Assembly (NCBI GenBank): GCA_910576335.1 | Contig: CAJTIU010000021.1 | Span: 27,787 to 91,786, forward strand | Length of the DNA stretch: 64,000 nt | Reading direction: 5' to 3' | DNA from: Lachnospiraceae bacterium | GTDB taxonomy: Bacteria > Bacillota > Clostridia > Lachnospirales > Lachnospiraceae | Shown: positions 44,153 through 52,698 of the stretch, one piece after another | Position numbering within the stretch: the first letter of the stretch is position 1 | Layout: each line of letters starts with the position of its first letter | Translations under genes and position numbers: made by a program | The notes under the pieces: generated by a model | What the model was told of the DNA's origin: nothing | Database searches by the model: none | What the model saw: only the letters and a program-made list of their open reading frames with translations

Positions 44153-44410
44153 AACATCAGTCCTTTCTTGGATTTTTGAGGGGATTGGGGGATTCCCCAA
44201 AGGGCAATCGGCTCTTAAAGCCGGTTGGGGCGGAAACTGTCAATACAGTTTCCCTGCTTGCTGCTGCGCTGCTGCGGTATGCGACACTCTTTCTGCCACA
44301 TACGGTCTGTTGTTTTCCGCCGGTCTGTCTGAATGTCGTTTTTCTGTCCCTGCCCCCGTCTCAGGCGGCGTTGTTTCGCTTACTCTCCGAAAAAAGAGGT
44401 TATCGCAAAA

Positions 44411-44710
44411 TCATATCCCATCCAGCCGGTCATTTAGTTGTAACCGGCATTTGGGCAGCAAAAAAGCCGGCACATCAATGTGTGCCGACCAATACAAAAG
44501 GATAGACTTATCCCTTGCGGTTTTGGTTTCACAATGATGTAACCGGCTTTGAGATTCAAAGTCGAAACTGTCTGTTACGCTTATCTGTTGCCGACAGTTC
44601 AAAGCAGTTTCAAAAGCGGCGGTATCTACTGTTCGCATACCGCAGGCGTGTACGGCGTAAAGCTGTACTCCAAAATTCTGTGAGGATATGTAATTGGTTG
44701 TGGTTCTCAT
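44411..44710 (-). other. Leader region with an uncertain 99-codon reading frame
   Basis: A minus-strand frame of 99 codons begins about 14 bases from the -10 box, leaving almost no leader and no ribosome binding site, and runs through the terminator hairpin at 44458-44490. It shows no recognisable domain. I think it is more likely part of an untranslated leader RNA than a gene, but a leaderless protein cannot be excluded. The remaining 44153-44410 stretch holds no supported gene. Confidence 0.3.
44458..44490 (-). terminator. Minus-strand terminator/attenuator upstream of mobC
   Basis: CGGCACA (44468-44474) and TGTGCCG (44481-44487) form a hairpin; on the minus strand the stem is followed by GCTTTTTT. 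It lies between the strong promoter at 44724-44753 and mobC, so it probably makes a short transcript of about 260 bases and limits mob expression. Confidence 0.7.
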
Positions 44711-44723
44711 AAAAGAGTACTTT

Positions 44724-44753
44724 ATTATACTGAATGAAATAAGTGTTTGTCAA
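44724..44753 (-). promoter_or_regulatory. Strong vegetative promoter for the mobilization block
   Basis: On the minus strand TTGACA (44753-44748) and TATAAT (44729-44724) are separated by 18 bases, a perfect match in both hexamers. It points at mobC and the following genes. Confidence 0.82.
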
Positions 44754-44847
44754 TACTTTCCAAAAAGTTTTTGGATATTTTTTCGGAAGGTGGGAATACT
44801 ATTTAATTTCAAATAAAATCATGTTCGTTTATCTTTGGATAAAAGAG

Positions 44848-44952
44848 CAGAGCCGACAGGCTGTGATTGCTCACAAGCCTGCCAACTCTGCGTATTATGT
44901 GTCTGGCTTTTTGGTGATATGTTGTCCGCCCGATAAATGGGAGATTATAGCA
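44848..44952. repeat. Recurrent hairpin module, copy 2 (possible oriT region)
   Basis: An imperfect hairpin (GCAGAGCCGACAGGCTGTGA with TCACAAGCCTGCCAACTCTG) is followed by about 60 bases (44888-44952) that align with 49380-49445. The hairpin core CTGTGATT...TCAC is shared with 39823-39865 (inverted) and 49349-49386. Being upstream of mobC it could include oriT; this is inference. Confidence 0.45.
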
Positions 44953-45281
44953 AATACCCCATAGCGATGAAAAGATAGCTATACAAGCATTTTCTATTTA
45001 ATCTTAAATACATTACCCCACTAAGAACAGAAAATATCATAGTAGAAATTCCGTTCCATATTTCTAGTCCTACTCCTCTTGATACGAAATGAAAAGCCCC
45101 ATGTCATAGCTAAAATAATACCACCAAAAGGAATTGGACTTTCTTTTTGCAACATGGATTCATCTAAACAGAAGCTGTTATAATCCCTACTTTTTTCATC
45201 AAAATAATTATTAAATTCCATCAGAACATCATCATTCAAATCAAATTTTCTTGAATTAAAAACTGTTTCTAACACTCCCAT
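44945..45281 (-). pseudogene. CPBP-like membrane protease fragment with frameshift
   Basis: A short minus-strand gene with a good GAGGGA ribosome binding site. Residues 1-60 are followed by PFGGIILAMTW, after which one extra G in a G-run (near 45100) shifts the frame. Restoring it gives AFHFVSRGVGLEIWNGIS and two hydrophobic segments, ending at 44945. The PFGGIILAMTW...H pattern resembles the C-terminal part of CPBP intramembrane proteases. The EExxxR motif is absent, so it is at best a C-terminal remnant. It overlaps hairpin module copy 2. Confidence 0.5.
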
Positions 45282-45354
45282 ATTTTATCCCTCAAATTCT
45301 GAATTTTTCGTTCTCCACAAATTTTCAGCAAACTGGAATTTAACTACCTCTTAA

Positions 45355-46827
45355 TTAAACGTTTAATTTTGGGAAGTATGAAACTCCCAACAAATATAAA
45401 TTACACAGATATACAAATAGATTTCCAATATACGAATAAAGAGTAAAGCGTCCTTTCATAGCAACCTGTGCTGATAATGTCTTTGTATCAGACTGAAAGT
45501 AATCGGTCTGTGCCAACACACAGCCCTTAACATTTGAAACAATCGACATTCCGCTATTTGTATGTCTGATTATATTACTTCCATTTTCAACTCCACGCAC
45601 AATCGCTGTCTTTGCAGCTAATAATGTCATTTCTTTCCAATCCGAAGCCGGAACAATTAGTATATCTACATTATTTCTACCTGCCTGCTGTATTTTAGAC
45701 AAAAATGCCATATCAGAACATATAAACGGCGCAATTCTACCATATTCTGTATCAAAACTTTTTAGCATTCCATCTCCTTTTTGGCACAATTCTCCGATTG
45801 AACGTCCATGCTTAAAATATTCTGATATGAGTTCTCCTTGTGGATTAAATACTACCGTTTTATTTTCCTTTAAGTCCTCGTAAGGGGTTTTCACCAGTAA
45901 TGAAACAATCAAATAAATTTCTTCCTGTTTTGCCATATCCGACGCCCGTTGCAAAAGCATATCTTCATCTTGTTTTAAAACCGCTCCATTCAGTTCAGAC
46001 CAAAAAACAATCTTTGCACCTGCTTGTGCTTCCAAATCTGTTTTTAGGAAAAGTTCATCAGCTACTGATGATAGTTTATTCCTTGTATTGGTAATATTTT
46101 CATCAGTAAATGTGTTGGTATAAAATGTAGAATATACATCTTTATCATTATTTAACAACTCTGAAATCGGAACGGTTACTCCAGCAATCCTAACACTTTT
46201 ATCTGAATTTCCTACAAAATGAAACATAACAACTCCATAGACAAATACCAAGCCAATTACAGAACCATATACGATTATGTATTTTCTGATGTATTCTTTT
46301 TTGCTTTTATTGTTCCAAATCCATATAACCATTGCCGCCGTCCAATACATTAAAAAGGTGATTCCGTAAATCCCTGTTACCGTTACTATTTGTAGCAGGT
46401 ATAGATTTTGGTATTGTGTATAGGCGTCAGACAACCCTCCCAATGAAGGGTATATCAGATAAATGATATACTCTATTGATACCATTATACTTGCAAAAAT
46501 AACAGTATCTTGAAATCTCATTTTTGATTTCGACCAGTAGATATATGGTAAAACTTTCAGAAAAGACAGCAGGATTGCTACTATTATACATATCTTTATA
46601 TCCATTCCAATGGCTCTCCAAAACTGGACAATAAAACCAATGGCATATATTGAACTAATTATAAGGTAGACTTTTCGAGTACGATTAAAATAAATCATAC
46701 ATAGAAACAAAATTGGATAAATCCACGCAAAAATCGGGATACACCATTCTCCATTGGACATTACATAAATTAAAGAAGTAAAGATTATGAAAACTGCAAA
46801 TCGGTTACTTTTCAAAAGATTTTTCAT
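45355..46827 (-). CDS. Apolipoprotein N-acyltransferase (Lnt)-like protein
   Basis: A 490-residue membrane protein. About six membrane segments occupy residues 1-200; a nitrilase-type domain follows. The catalytic Glu is in FWSELNGAVL, the Cys in PFICSDMAF and the region between holds the usual lysine (FKHGRSIGE). This is the Lnt build, which adds a third acyl chain to lipoproteins. Lnt is classically proteobacterial and actinobacterial; Bacillota copies are less common and their role less clear. The ATG at 46827 has AAGGAG upstream; an in-frame TTG at 46833 is less likely. Confidence 0.82.
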   Translation of the reverse strand: MKNLLKSNRFAVFIIFTSLIYVMSNGEWCIPIFAWIYPILFLCMIYFNRTRKVYLIISSIYAIGFIVQFWRAIGMDIKICIIVAILLSFLKVLPYIYWSKSKMRFQDTVIFASIMVSIEYIIYLIYPSLGGLSDAYTQYQNLYLLQIVTVTGIYGITFLMYWTAAMVIWIWNNKSKKEYIRKYIIVYGSVIGLVFVYGVVMFHFVGNSDKSVRIAGVTVPISELLNNDKDVYSTFYTNTFTDENITNTRNKLSSVADELFLKTDLEAQAGAKIVFWSELNGAVLKQDEDMLLQRASDMAKQEEIYLIVSLLVKTPYEDLKENKTVVFNPQGELISEYFKHGRSIGELCQKGDGMLKSFDTEYGRIAPFICSDMAFLSKIQQAGRNNVDILIVPASDWKEMTLLAAKTAIVRGVENGSNIIRHTNSGMSIVSNVKGCVLAQTDYFQSDTKTLSAQVAMKGRFTLYSYIGNLFVYLCNLYLLGVSYFPKLNV

Positions 46828-46917
46828 TGCCAAACTCCTTACTTACATTCTCTATAAACTTCAATTTTGATTTGTCTGCGTTGTTAAAAGCCCTGCCATA
46901 AGTTCTGGATACACTGT

Positions 46918-47703
46918 TTATGTCGAAAATACAGTGCCGAGAGCCATAATAGCCGCATTGGTGAAAGCATGTAAAATGATACAGCTCCAGAGGTTTTTAT
47001 TGGATTTATAGTAAATAAATCCAAAAGCGCAGCCAGTAAGGACATGTTCCGTCATAACCATTCTGAGTGAATACATTATGTTTCCGGCAGTATCGTCCCA
47101 CAGATAATATGCAAACGGGAAATGGTATAGTCCAAACAGAATACCGGTGAGCAGTATGGCAAGGTACGGCTTTTTCAGTGAATCCATCATAGTTCTTTGC
47201 AGAATGCCCCTGAAGAAAACTTCTTCCGTAAACGCTGCTGTAAGTATCATCAGGCAAAAAAATACTGGAAGTTTTATTAATATTTGGAGAATATTCGTTA
47301 TATTAAAATAAAATTCTCCTAAACCAAAGACAAGGATAATAACACCTTGGTATACAGCACAAATCAACAGTATCCTTAGTACAGTTTTTCTGTCAAAATG
47401 TTTTAAGCCTGTTTCTTTCAGGGTTTGTATCACTTTCTCTTTTCTGAAAACAGCAATAATCAGGAGTGGAAAGAAAACCAGAAACAGCCAGTTTGATAAT
47501 TCGCTTATTATATCGACCTGATAGGCACAGCTTATGTAAGACAGCATAAAATAGAATATATACCATGATAAGCCGAGGATGAGTTCTTTTTTATTTTTAG
47601 ACAAATGTTCTATTTCATCAGATTTCTGTTGTCCTGTTTCGGCCATTTTCTGTTTTCTGAATACAATGGCAATCAACAAGATTAATATTACTGAAAAAAA
47701 CAT
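46918..47703 (-). CDS. CPBP-family intramembrane metalloprotease
   Basis: A 261-residue membrane protein with about seven hydrophobic segments and the CPBP motifs: EEVFFRG near residues 165-171, FGLYHFPFA near 193-201, and HAFTNA near 245-250. These supply the metal-site Glu and His residues. Such proteases cleave within membranes and often serve in bacteriocin maturation or self-immunity. GGGAGG precedes the ATG. It lies upstream of the Lnt-like gene in the same direction. Confidence 0.9.
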   Translation of the reverse strand: MFFSVILILLIAIVFRKQKMAETGQQKSDEIEHLSKNKKELILGLSWYIFYFMLSYISCAYQVDIISELSNWLFLVFFPLLIIAVFRKEKVIQTLKETGLKHFDRKTVLRILLICAVYQGVIILVFGLGEFYFNITNILQILIKLPVFFCLMILTAAFTEEVFFRGILQRTMMDSLKKPYLAILLTGILFGLYHFPFAYYLWDDTAGNIMYSLRMVMTEHVLTGCAFGFIYYKSNKNLWSCIILHAFTNAAIMALGTVFST

Positions 47704-47809
47704 AAAAATTACCTCCCAAAATTCGTATCAGGAACTCTTTTCTCACTTATAAATCCCGCATTTGCGACGAGGAAAACGCTTTCATCAGCGTTTCCCTAAA
47801 TGGAACATA

Positions 47810-48538
47810 TTACTTGGGGGCAGCTTCCTCGTTGAGGGGCTTATAGTTGCTGTCCATGTAGTTCTTTTTCCCGAAGGGAACGTAATTTTCATCCAGTAAA
47901 ATCAAGTTCCCGTTTCCCAAATCAGGGAACTGCCGCGCAACCTCCTTGAGCACTTCCCATTCATCTTTTGTATTTTCTTTGTTGTCCTCCTCCACCTGTC
48001 TTAGCGCTTCTTGAACAGACTGCTGATCAGCCGTTCCCCAATAGAGGGGATGGGGCTGGAAGGAAGAATGGTAATCGCCGCCCTCATAGCAGAAAAAACA
48101 GGAGCAGGGGATTTTTTCAAATAGAATCTTTTGCGCCCCGTCAAGCTCTTTCACCTCCAGACAGTAGCACCCATTTACGGTTGCCGCGCCATCCCGCGCG
48201 GTCATGTTTGCGATTGCCATGATAGTAAGGGGTTCCGTTTTCACGATCATGCCGGGAACCAAAAGCCCCTCCTCGTACATTTCCCGTAAATACTCGTCAG
48301 AAAATTTTCCGACAGCCCGCCATAGGAAAAACAATGCAAGAAGGAAACAGATAACGGCGGGAATCTAGCTTTTAAACAAAGAAATTCCTGACATACATAG
48401 GAAGCACACGCAGATTATCGCGGAGCTTCGCCGCTTTTTGACGACGGATTTTATTATTTCATCCTTTTGCCGTATCCGGCTCACATCTGCATGGATGCCG
48501 GATTTTACACTTGCCTCAAATTGTGAATAATCGACCAT
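47810..48538 (-). pseudogene. Membrane protein gene interrupted by an in-frame amber codon
   Basis: With the TAG at 48367-48365 read through, this is one continuous 242-codon gene. A strong GGAGG site precedes the ATG at 48538. Residues 1-40 are charged, two hydrophobic segments follow (AIICVCFLCMSGISLF, then IPAVICFLLALFFLW), and the TAG falls exactly between them. The rest is a soluble domain with LLVPGMIVKTEPLTIMAIAN and several Cys. I do not recognise the family with certainty; DUF3239-like is a guess. It is either a single-mutation pseudogene or a readthrough gene. Confidence 0.7.
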
Positions 48539-48571
48539 TTTTTCCTCCGTTTCTTACGTTTCTGTAGATTA

Positions 48572-49021
48572 CTAATATTTTTTATAGATATATTCAGTAA
48601 AAATCCGATAAAAACAATATACAATCCAGACCACCCAGGTTATTTCCCACTTGTGTGATATTACAGAAATCATCAAATAAAGAACAGCAACAGTAATGGC
48701 AATCATCCAATTCGTTATTTTTTTCTTCTTGGTTATTTCATTTGCTGATACTTTTACAACATCTGACAACAGACTTTCATATTCGTTATCAACGCTGTTT
48801 TCTGTTCTTTCGCCCTTGAATAATTCTGCTATGGAAATCCCCAGGGATGCAGCTAATGGTTCCATAAGAGATACATCTGGAAATCCGATACCCCGTTCCC
48901 ATTTTGAAACAGCTGCACTTGATACTCCCAATTCATTCGCTAAATCCTGCTGCGTACGATTTTGTTCTTTCCTGATAGCGGCAATCAGACTGCCTGTTTT
49001 TTGAACGTTCAATATTTTCAC
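48572..49021 (-). CDS. XRE-family regulator with C-terminal membrane segments
   Basis: A 149-residue protein. Residues 10-65 are an XRE helix-turn-helix (RTQQDLANELGVSSAAVSKW, then PDVSLMEPLAASLGISIAEL). After a linker, two hydrophobic segments (WMIAITVAVLYLMISVI and WVVWIVYCFYRIF) anchor it. Membrane-linked XRE regulators often control neighbouring membrane or bacteriocin genes, so it may regulate the block from 48.5 to 44.9 kb. AAGGTGAAA precedes the ATG. Confidence 0.85.
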   Translation of the reverse strand: MKILNVQKTGSLIAAIRKEQNRTQQDLANELGVSSAAVSKWERGIGFPDVSLMEPLAASLGISIAELFKGERTENSVDNEYESLLSDVVKVSANEITKKKKITNWMIAITVAVLYLMISVISHKWEITWVVWIVYCFYRIFTEYIYKKY

Positions 49022-49544
49022 CTTCTTTCCGATTTCATAATATCACAAGAAACACCATATTCAAGAAACGCTCCGTTGAAATGTTAAACGCTGCATTGGA
49101 TTTATGCAAAAATAACTTCCCCTTTTACAATCCCCTTTGCACAAGCACGTATGTTATTTATTCTTCCTGTCCGTTCTGTATTCAAACAAAACAAACTTGA
49201 AAGAAACTAAACGCGACAGCAATGAATTTTCTGTTTTTTTGAATCATAATTATCTTAAATATTAAATATTTTACCCATTATTATCTATTGGCCAAATAAT
49301 TTTATTTTACCCAGTACAACTTCCCATTTGTCGCTCGCCATAACCTCCCGATAACTGTGATTTTTCACGAGTCTTTCGTCTCTGCGTCTTATGCGCCTGG
49401 CTCTGTGATGATGTGTTGTTCTGCTCGACAAATGGGAAGTTATCGCTTTTTGATAATCCAATCGTCATCTTGAGTTTTCCTTTCTGCAAAGTAACCGCAA
49501 GGCATATCCTTTAAGGTACTAACAGAGTTATCTAAATCAAAAAC
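49022..49544. other. Non-coding stretch holding recurrent hairpin module, copy 3
   Basis: No gene is supported. It contains a 16-base perfect inverted repeat, AACTTCCCATTTGTCG (49318-49333) with CGACAAATGGGAAGTT (49426-49441). Between the arms lie the shared hairpin core (CTGTGATTTTTCAC, about 49355-49368) and a segment (49380-49445) matching 44888-44952. This could be an oriT or the end of an element. Promoters of the XRE gene should lie near 49030-49080. Confidence 0.45.
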
Positions 49545-49718
49545 CTATTTTAAAGATACTAACTTTGCTTCATCTGTTTCGTGTGTTTCTCCGCATAGAA
49601 ATTGCCACATTTCGTCATCTTCATCATGTGATACATATAGAATAGGTGCCTGACGCTTCAATATATGACAACAGATAATCGTAGCAGTATCGGGTGAATC
49701 ATAAAAAGGAAATTCCAT
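49545..49718 (-). CDS. Small acidic hypothetical protein
   Basis: A 57-residue protein beginning MEFPFYDSPDTATIICCHIL and containing YVSHDEDDEMWQFLCG. The VSHDEDDxxWQFLCG phrase is a recurring motif in small stand-alone proteins and immunity-like domains (DUF2185 type). The ATG at 49718 is supported by AAAGGAG nine bases upstream. The role is unknown; an immunity or accessory function is only a possibility. Confidence 0.6.
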   Translation of the reverse strand: MEFPFYDSPDTATIICCHILKRQAPILYVSHDEDDEMWQFLCGETHETDEAKLVSLK

Positions 49719-49786
49719 GTCTCTTACTCCTTTCAAATCTTGATTTTCCAGTATGTCAAACTGGAAGTTGTTTCTTTGTACATTCG

Positions 49787-50329
49787 CTATTTTATCATAT
49801 TAGGAATGTATTTTGATGGTTTTGCAATAAATAACAAATATATTCCGCATATCAGTTTAACCATCGCATCTGCAATGCAAATAACTGAAACTGGTATGCC
49901 CGGAAAAATATAGCCCATTGTTACGATAACCATACATACAATCCCCAACACTACCATACTCCAACCATGTACAAAAAACCACAAGAAGAAATGTATTGAT
50001 GTTGCCATCAGTACACCAAGCCATATCTGCCTCCAATGCCATCCGGGGATAAACGGGCCAGCAATACAAAACATTAATATGAACAACGTAGCAATCGAAA
50101 AATAAATTATCTTTATCTGCTTTTTAGAAATATCTCCTTGAGAAAGTTTTTCTCTCACTTTTTTGTTTACATTGACTCCAAAAAAGCAGGCATAATAACC
50201 TATCAGAAACACAAACGGATTAACAAAAAACTCACCGCCACAAATGACAGCTGCTATTAGTACAATTCCAATAAGAATCAACCATAAACCACATTGTTTT
50301 TTGTGGTTAAATTCCAATATTTCTTTCAT
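49787..50329 (-). CDS. Six-helix membrane protein (DUF6609-like)
   Basis: A 180-residue membrane protein with about six hydrophobic segments (LWLILIGIVLIAAVICGG, FVFLIGYYACFFG, IIYFSIATLFILMFCIAG and others). Only the loops are charged. It resembles the DUF6609 family of unknown function. The ATG at 50329 follows a perfect AGGAGG site; a longer frame from 50413 lacks one. Confidence 0.7.
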   Translation of the reverse strand: MKEILEFNHKKQCGLWLILIGIVLIAAVICGGEFFVNPFVFLIGYYACFFGVNVNKKVREKLSQGDISKKQIKIIYFSIATLFILMFCIAGPFIPGWHWRQIWLGVLMATSIHFFLWFFVHGWSMVVLGIVCMVIVTMGYIFPGIPVSVICIADAMVKLICGIYLLFIAKPSKYIPNMIK

Positions 50330-50488
50330 TTCGTTCCTCCTGTAAATTTCGATTTTCCAGTCTAACTTCTTTTTCCAATTATACATGAAAACATGGGATT
50401 TTTCAATTCTCAAACTGTCTTTCTATCTTACTGTCTTTGCTTAGGTTTGAATGGGACTGCCGCTTATTACGGAAACGCTGTCATTCAC

Positions 50489-50839
50489 CTATGAATAAAT
50501 TATATCATTTTCAACAACTTCCTTTACACACGCCAAAATGTTATTCATCTTTTGAATCCATAAGAATTGGTTTTCGGATTTCAACTGTTCTGTCCCGCCC
50601 TGCCTGTCGGAATATTTCGTTGCCAGCCGAAAAAACATATCTACTGCCAGTGCGTCTACACTTGCAAGATATTCATTCAGCCTGCCGCTGGTAAAGAGGT
50701 TCATATATAAAACCTTATGGTTTTGTTTCAAATACTTTGCATGTCTCTGTCCCCATACGCCGATATGCTTTTCTTTTTCGGCAGGTAAGGCGAGCGCAGG
50801 CAAATAATAATCGCCAACCCTTGTATATGTCCCGCCCAT
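50489..50839 (-). CDS. tnpV: TnpV-family transposon protein, with amber codon after an upstream start
   Basis: A 116-residue protein matching TnpV of Tn4451-like elements: GGTYTRVGDYYLPALALPAE, IGVWGQRHAKYLKQN, LFTSGRLNEYLASVDALA, and a C-terminal MNNILACVKEVVENDIIYS. TnpV is thought to be an excisionase-like DNA-binding factor. In frame just upstream lies MEKTLFE followed by TAG (50842-50840), with a GGAGG site before that ATG (50863). The original start was probably 50863, and a C-to-T change turned a Gln codon into amber; reinitiation at 50839 may still give protein. Confidence 0.82.
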   Translation of the reverse strand: MGGTYTRVGDYYLPALALPAEKEKHIGVWGQRHAKYLKQNHKVLYMNLFTSGRLNEYLASVDALAVDMFFRLATKYSDRQGGTEQLKSENQFLWIQKMNNILACVKEVVENDIIYS

Positions 50840-50863
50840 CTATTCAAACAATGTCTTTTCCAT

Positions 50864-51260
50864 AGTATTAATCCTCCATAATTTTATTTTTGGGTTAGTT
50901 GTTGACTGCTTTGATATGCACATTATCAACCGCTAAGTGCTGCTTTGAATTTTGCATTACTTTTCCGCATTGTGGCAAAAGAAATTACATTTTACGAATA
51001 TGTGATTATATTTTTATATAGAGTAAGCCAGCGTGAAAAGCATTCCTACTTTTACGCTGGCTTTTGCCTTTGCTATCGCCCATAAGCTGTATTCCAATTA
51101 TGTTTTCAAATTATCTCCTTATGTGGTGACAGCCTTTACGGTTTTTCTTTTGTCGTTTTTTGTTAGAACATGCCGCAGGGCTGTTTTTGACGTGGGATGC
51201 CGTTCTCCGCCCGTCAATCTGGATTTTCAAAAAAATTCAGATTGATTGGAGGAAATTACA
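50864..51260. other. Leader region with terminator-like hairpin before the sigma-like gene
   Basis: No clear gene; a 70-codon frame at 51033-51245 has no domain or ribosome binding site. AAGCCAGCGT (51025-51034) pairs with ACGCTGGCTT (51054-51063), followed by TTT, making a terminator or attenuator. Long leaders with attenuators are usual in Tn916-like conjugative elements ahead of regulatory genes. Confidence 0.4.
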
Positions 51261-51737
51261 ATGCTTGAAAAGCATCCAAACCGAAAAAAGGACAAGTATA
51301 ATCCGTACACGTTGACGATAACCGAGGGGCATTATTACCTCTCTTTTAAAGACGGGCGTGGAAAGCAGCAGAATATTGAGATTGATGAAATGCTGTACCA
51401 GACGTTTGACAGATTTGAGCTTGAGGACATATCCCATCTGAACAGGGTAAGCAGGCACATTGAACACTCCGAGCTGACCGATGAAACGCTGAATGACAGA
51501 GCTTTTTATAAGGCAGAACGGATTGAGGATATTGTTTCGGAGAGTATCGAATACGAGCAGCTACATAGGGCGGTTTCCGAACTTCCCGAAGTGCAGCGGC
51601 GCAGGCTGAAGCTGTACTTTTTCGGGGAGCTGACCTATGAGCAGATTGCGAAGCTGGAGGGCTGTACGAAAAGAGCGGTAAAATTCAGCGTGGATATTGC
51701 AGTTGAAAAGCTGAAAAAGAATTTTAAGATTTTTTAA
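51261..51737 (+). CDS. Sigma-70-like regulator of a conjugative element
   Basis: A 158-residue protein. The N-terminal half is typical of conjugative-transposon sigma-like factors (NPYTLTITEGHYYLSFKDGR, then VSRHIEHSELTDE), and residues 100-150 form a sigma region-4 helix-turn-helix (LPEVQRRRLKLYFFGELTYE, then GCTKRAVKFSVDIA). It likely controls element genes. A perfect GGAGG precedes the ATG. A terminator follows. Confidence 0.85.
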   Translation: MLEKHPNRKKDKYNPYTLTITEGHYYLSFKDGRGKQQNIEIDEMLYQTFDRFELEDISHLNRVSRHIEHSELTDETLNDRAFYKAERIEDIVSESIEYEQLHRAVSELPEVQRRRLKLYFFGELTYEQIAKLEGCTKRAVKFSVDIAVEKLKKNFKIF

Positions 51738-51771
51738 ATTTTACACTACACGCAGCCTTTGGTGAGTGAGC

Positions 51772-51808
51772 AAACAGGTGAAGGGGCTTAAGCCCTTTCA
51801 CCTGTTTC
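51772..51808 (+). terminator. Terminator after the sigma-like gene
   Basis: AAACAGGTGAAGGGGCTT (51772-51789) pairs with AAGCCCTTTCACCTGTTT (51790-51807) at 17 of 18 positions, a nearly perfect and very stable stem. No long T-run follows, so it could also be an RNA end or a processing signal. Confidence 0.65.
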
Positions 51809-51835
51809 GCTTTATGGCAGGAACGGGACGGCTCT

Positions 51836-52316
51836 TTGACAACCGAATACCCATTCACCAAATACATTCTCTTTGTGGCTGTAATAAGTATAAGCGTGTG
51901 CAGCGGTGCGCCATGACCTGCCGAAAGGCGGCAAGCGGAAAACACCGACTGAAAATATCGGGCAGCTCCCGATTCCGCCATGACCCACAAAGAGGACAAT
52001 GATACTCCCGTCCAGCCACAGTCCGAGCGGTAACCAGTCCGCCGCAGGCAATGGGGGCGGCTCTGTCAGACCGACAGTTGGGGTGCAATTCCCGTGGCGT
52101 CAGTTCGCTGCTGACCGTTTGGTGACTTCCCTTGCGTTGTAACGCATCAGCATTTTCGAGGTGTCGGGGACAAATAGAAAATGCCTTTTATCATAAAGCC
52201 AGATGCAGGGCGGTCAATGGAACAGAGCTTGTTTTATGCTTTTCCGACCTTAAATACTTCCTTGCGTCTGGCTGTTACATAGGCAGGGTATTCCTGCCTA
52301 AATCAAAATAGGAGGT
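51836..52316 (+). ncRNA. Highly structured non-coding region upstream of mazF (candidate structured RNA)
   Basis: About 480 bases without a gene but with nested perfect helices: CTTTGTGG/CCACAAAG (51871-51878 with 51985-51992) closing GCGGAA/TTCCGC (51935-51940 with 51973-51978) and ATCGGG/CCCGAT (51957-51962 with 51968-51973), plus TGCCG/CGGCA. Further on are GCGTT/AACGC (52134-52145), GCATTTTC/GAAAATGC (52150-52157 with 52177-52184), AGCCAGATGCA/TGCGTCTGGCT (52197-52207 with 52263-52273) and AGGCAGG/CCTGCCT (52281-52299) just before the mazF ribosome binding site. A TTGACA at 51836 could be its -35 box; the -10 box is weak. I cannot assign a known RNA class. Confidence 0.55.
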
Positions 52317-52324
52317 CAGACACT

Positions 52325-52681
52325 ATGGACAGAACTATTAAGCGTGGCGACATTTTCTACGCAGAGCTTAATCCCGTTGTCGGCTCGGAACAGGGCGGGA
52401 CAAGACCCGTACTTATCATTTCCAATGATATAGGCAACAGCCACAGCCCGACAGTCATTATTGCGGCAATCACAGGCAGGACGCAGACAAAGGCGAAACT
52501 GCCGACACATACCGAGGTAAAAGATGTTGAGGGGCTTGACAGGGATTCTATTATCCTGCTTGAACAGATACGGACGATTGATAAGCAAAGGATTAAAAAC
52601 CATATGGGTACAATGCCCGATAATATAATGGCAAGAGTTGACAAGGCTCTTGCCATTAGCCTTGCTATGACAAAGAAATAA
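52325..52681 (+). CDS. mazF: MazF/PemK-family toxin (endoribonuclease)
   Basis: A 118-residue MazF toxin: [20 protein letters not shown] start, the RPVLIISND strand, the [10 protein letters not shown] segment, the [17 protein letters not shown] core and a [19 protein letters not shown] helix. It should cut mRNA at short sequences. A perfect AGGAGG precedes the ATG. No MazE-like antitoxin gene was seen directly upstream or downstream; the upstream space is filled by the structured non-coding region instead. Confidence 0.92.
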   Translation: MDRTIKRGDIFYAELNPVVGSEQGGTRPVLIISNDIGNSHSPTVIIAAITGRTQTKAKLPTHTEVKDVEGLDRDSIILLEQIRTIDKQRIKNHMGTMPDNIMARVDKALAISLAMTKK

Positions 52682-52698
52682 AGGGGGTGTATCGGAAT

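Noticed and set aside
51033..51245. A 70-codon + strand frame before the sigma-like gene
   Set aside because: It starts inside the attenuator hairpin, has no ribosome binding site and looks like leader sequence.
51738..52324. Type III toxin-antitoxin reading of mazF with an RNA antitoxin
   Set aside because: No tandem repeats of the expected size are visible upstream and the toxin matches true MazF rather than ToxN; kept only as a question in the findings.
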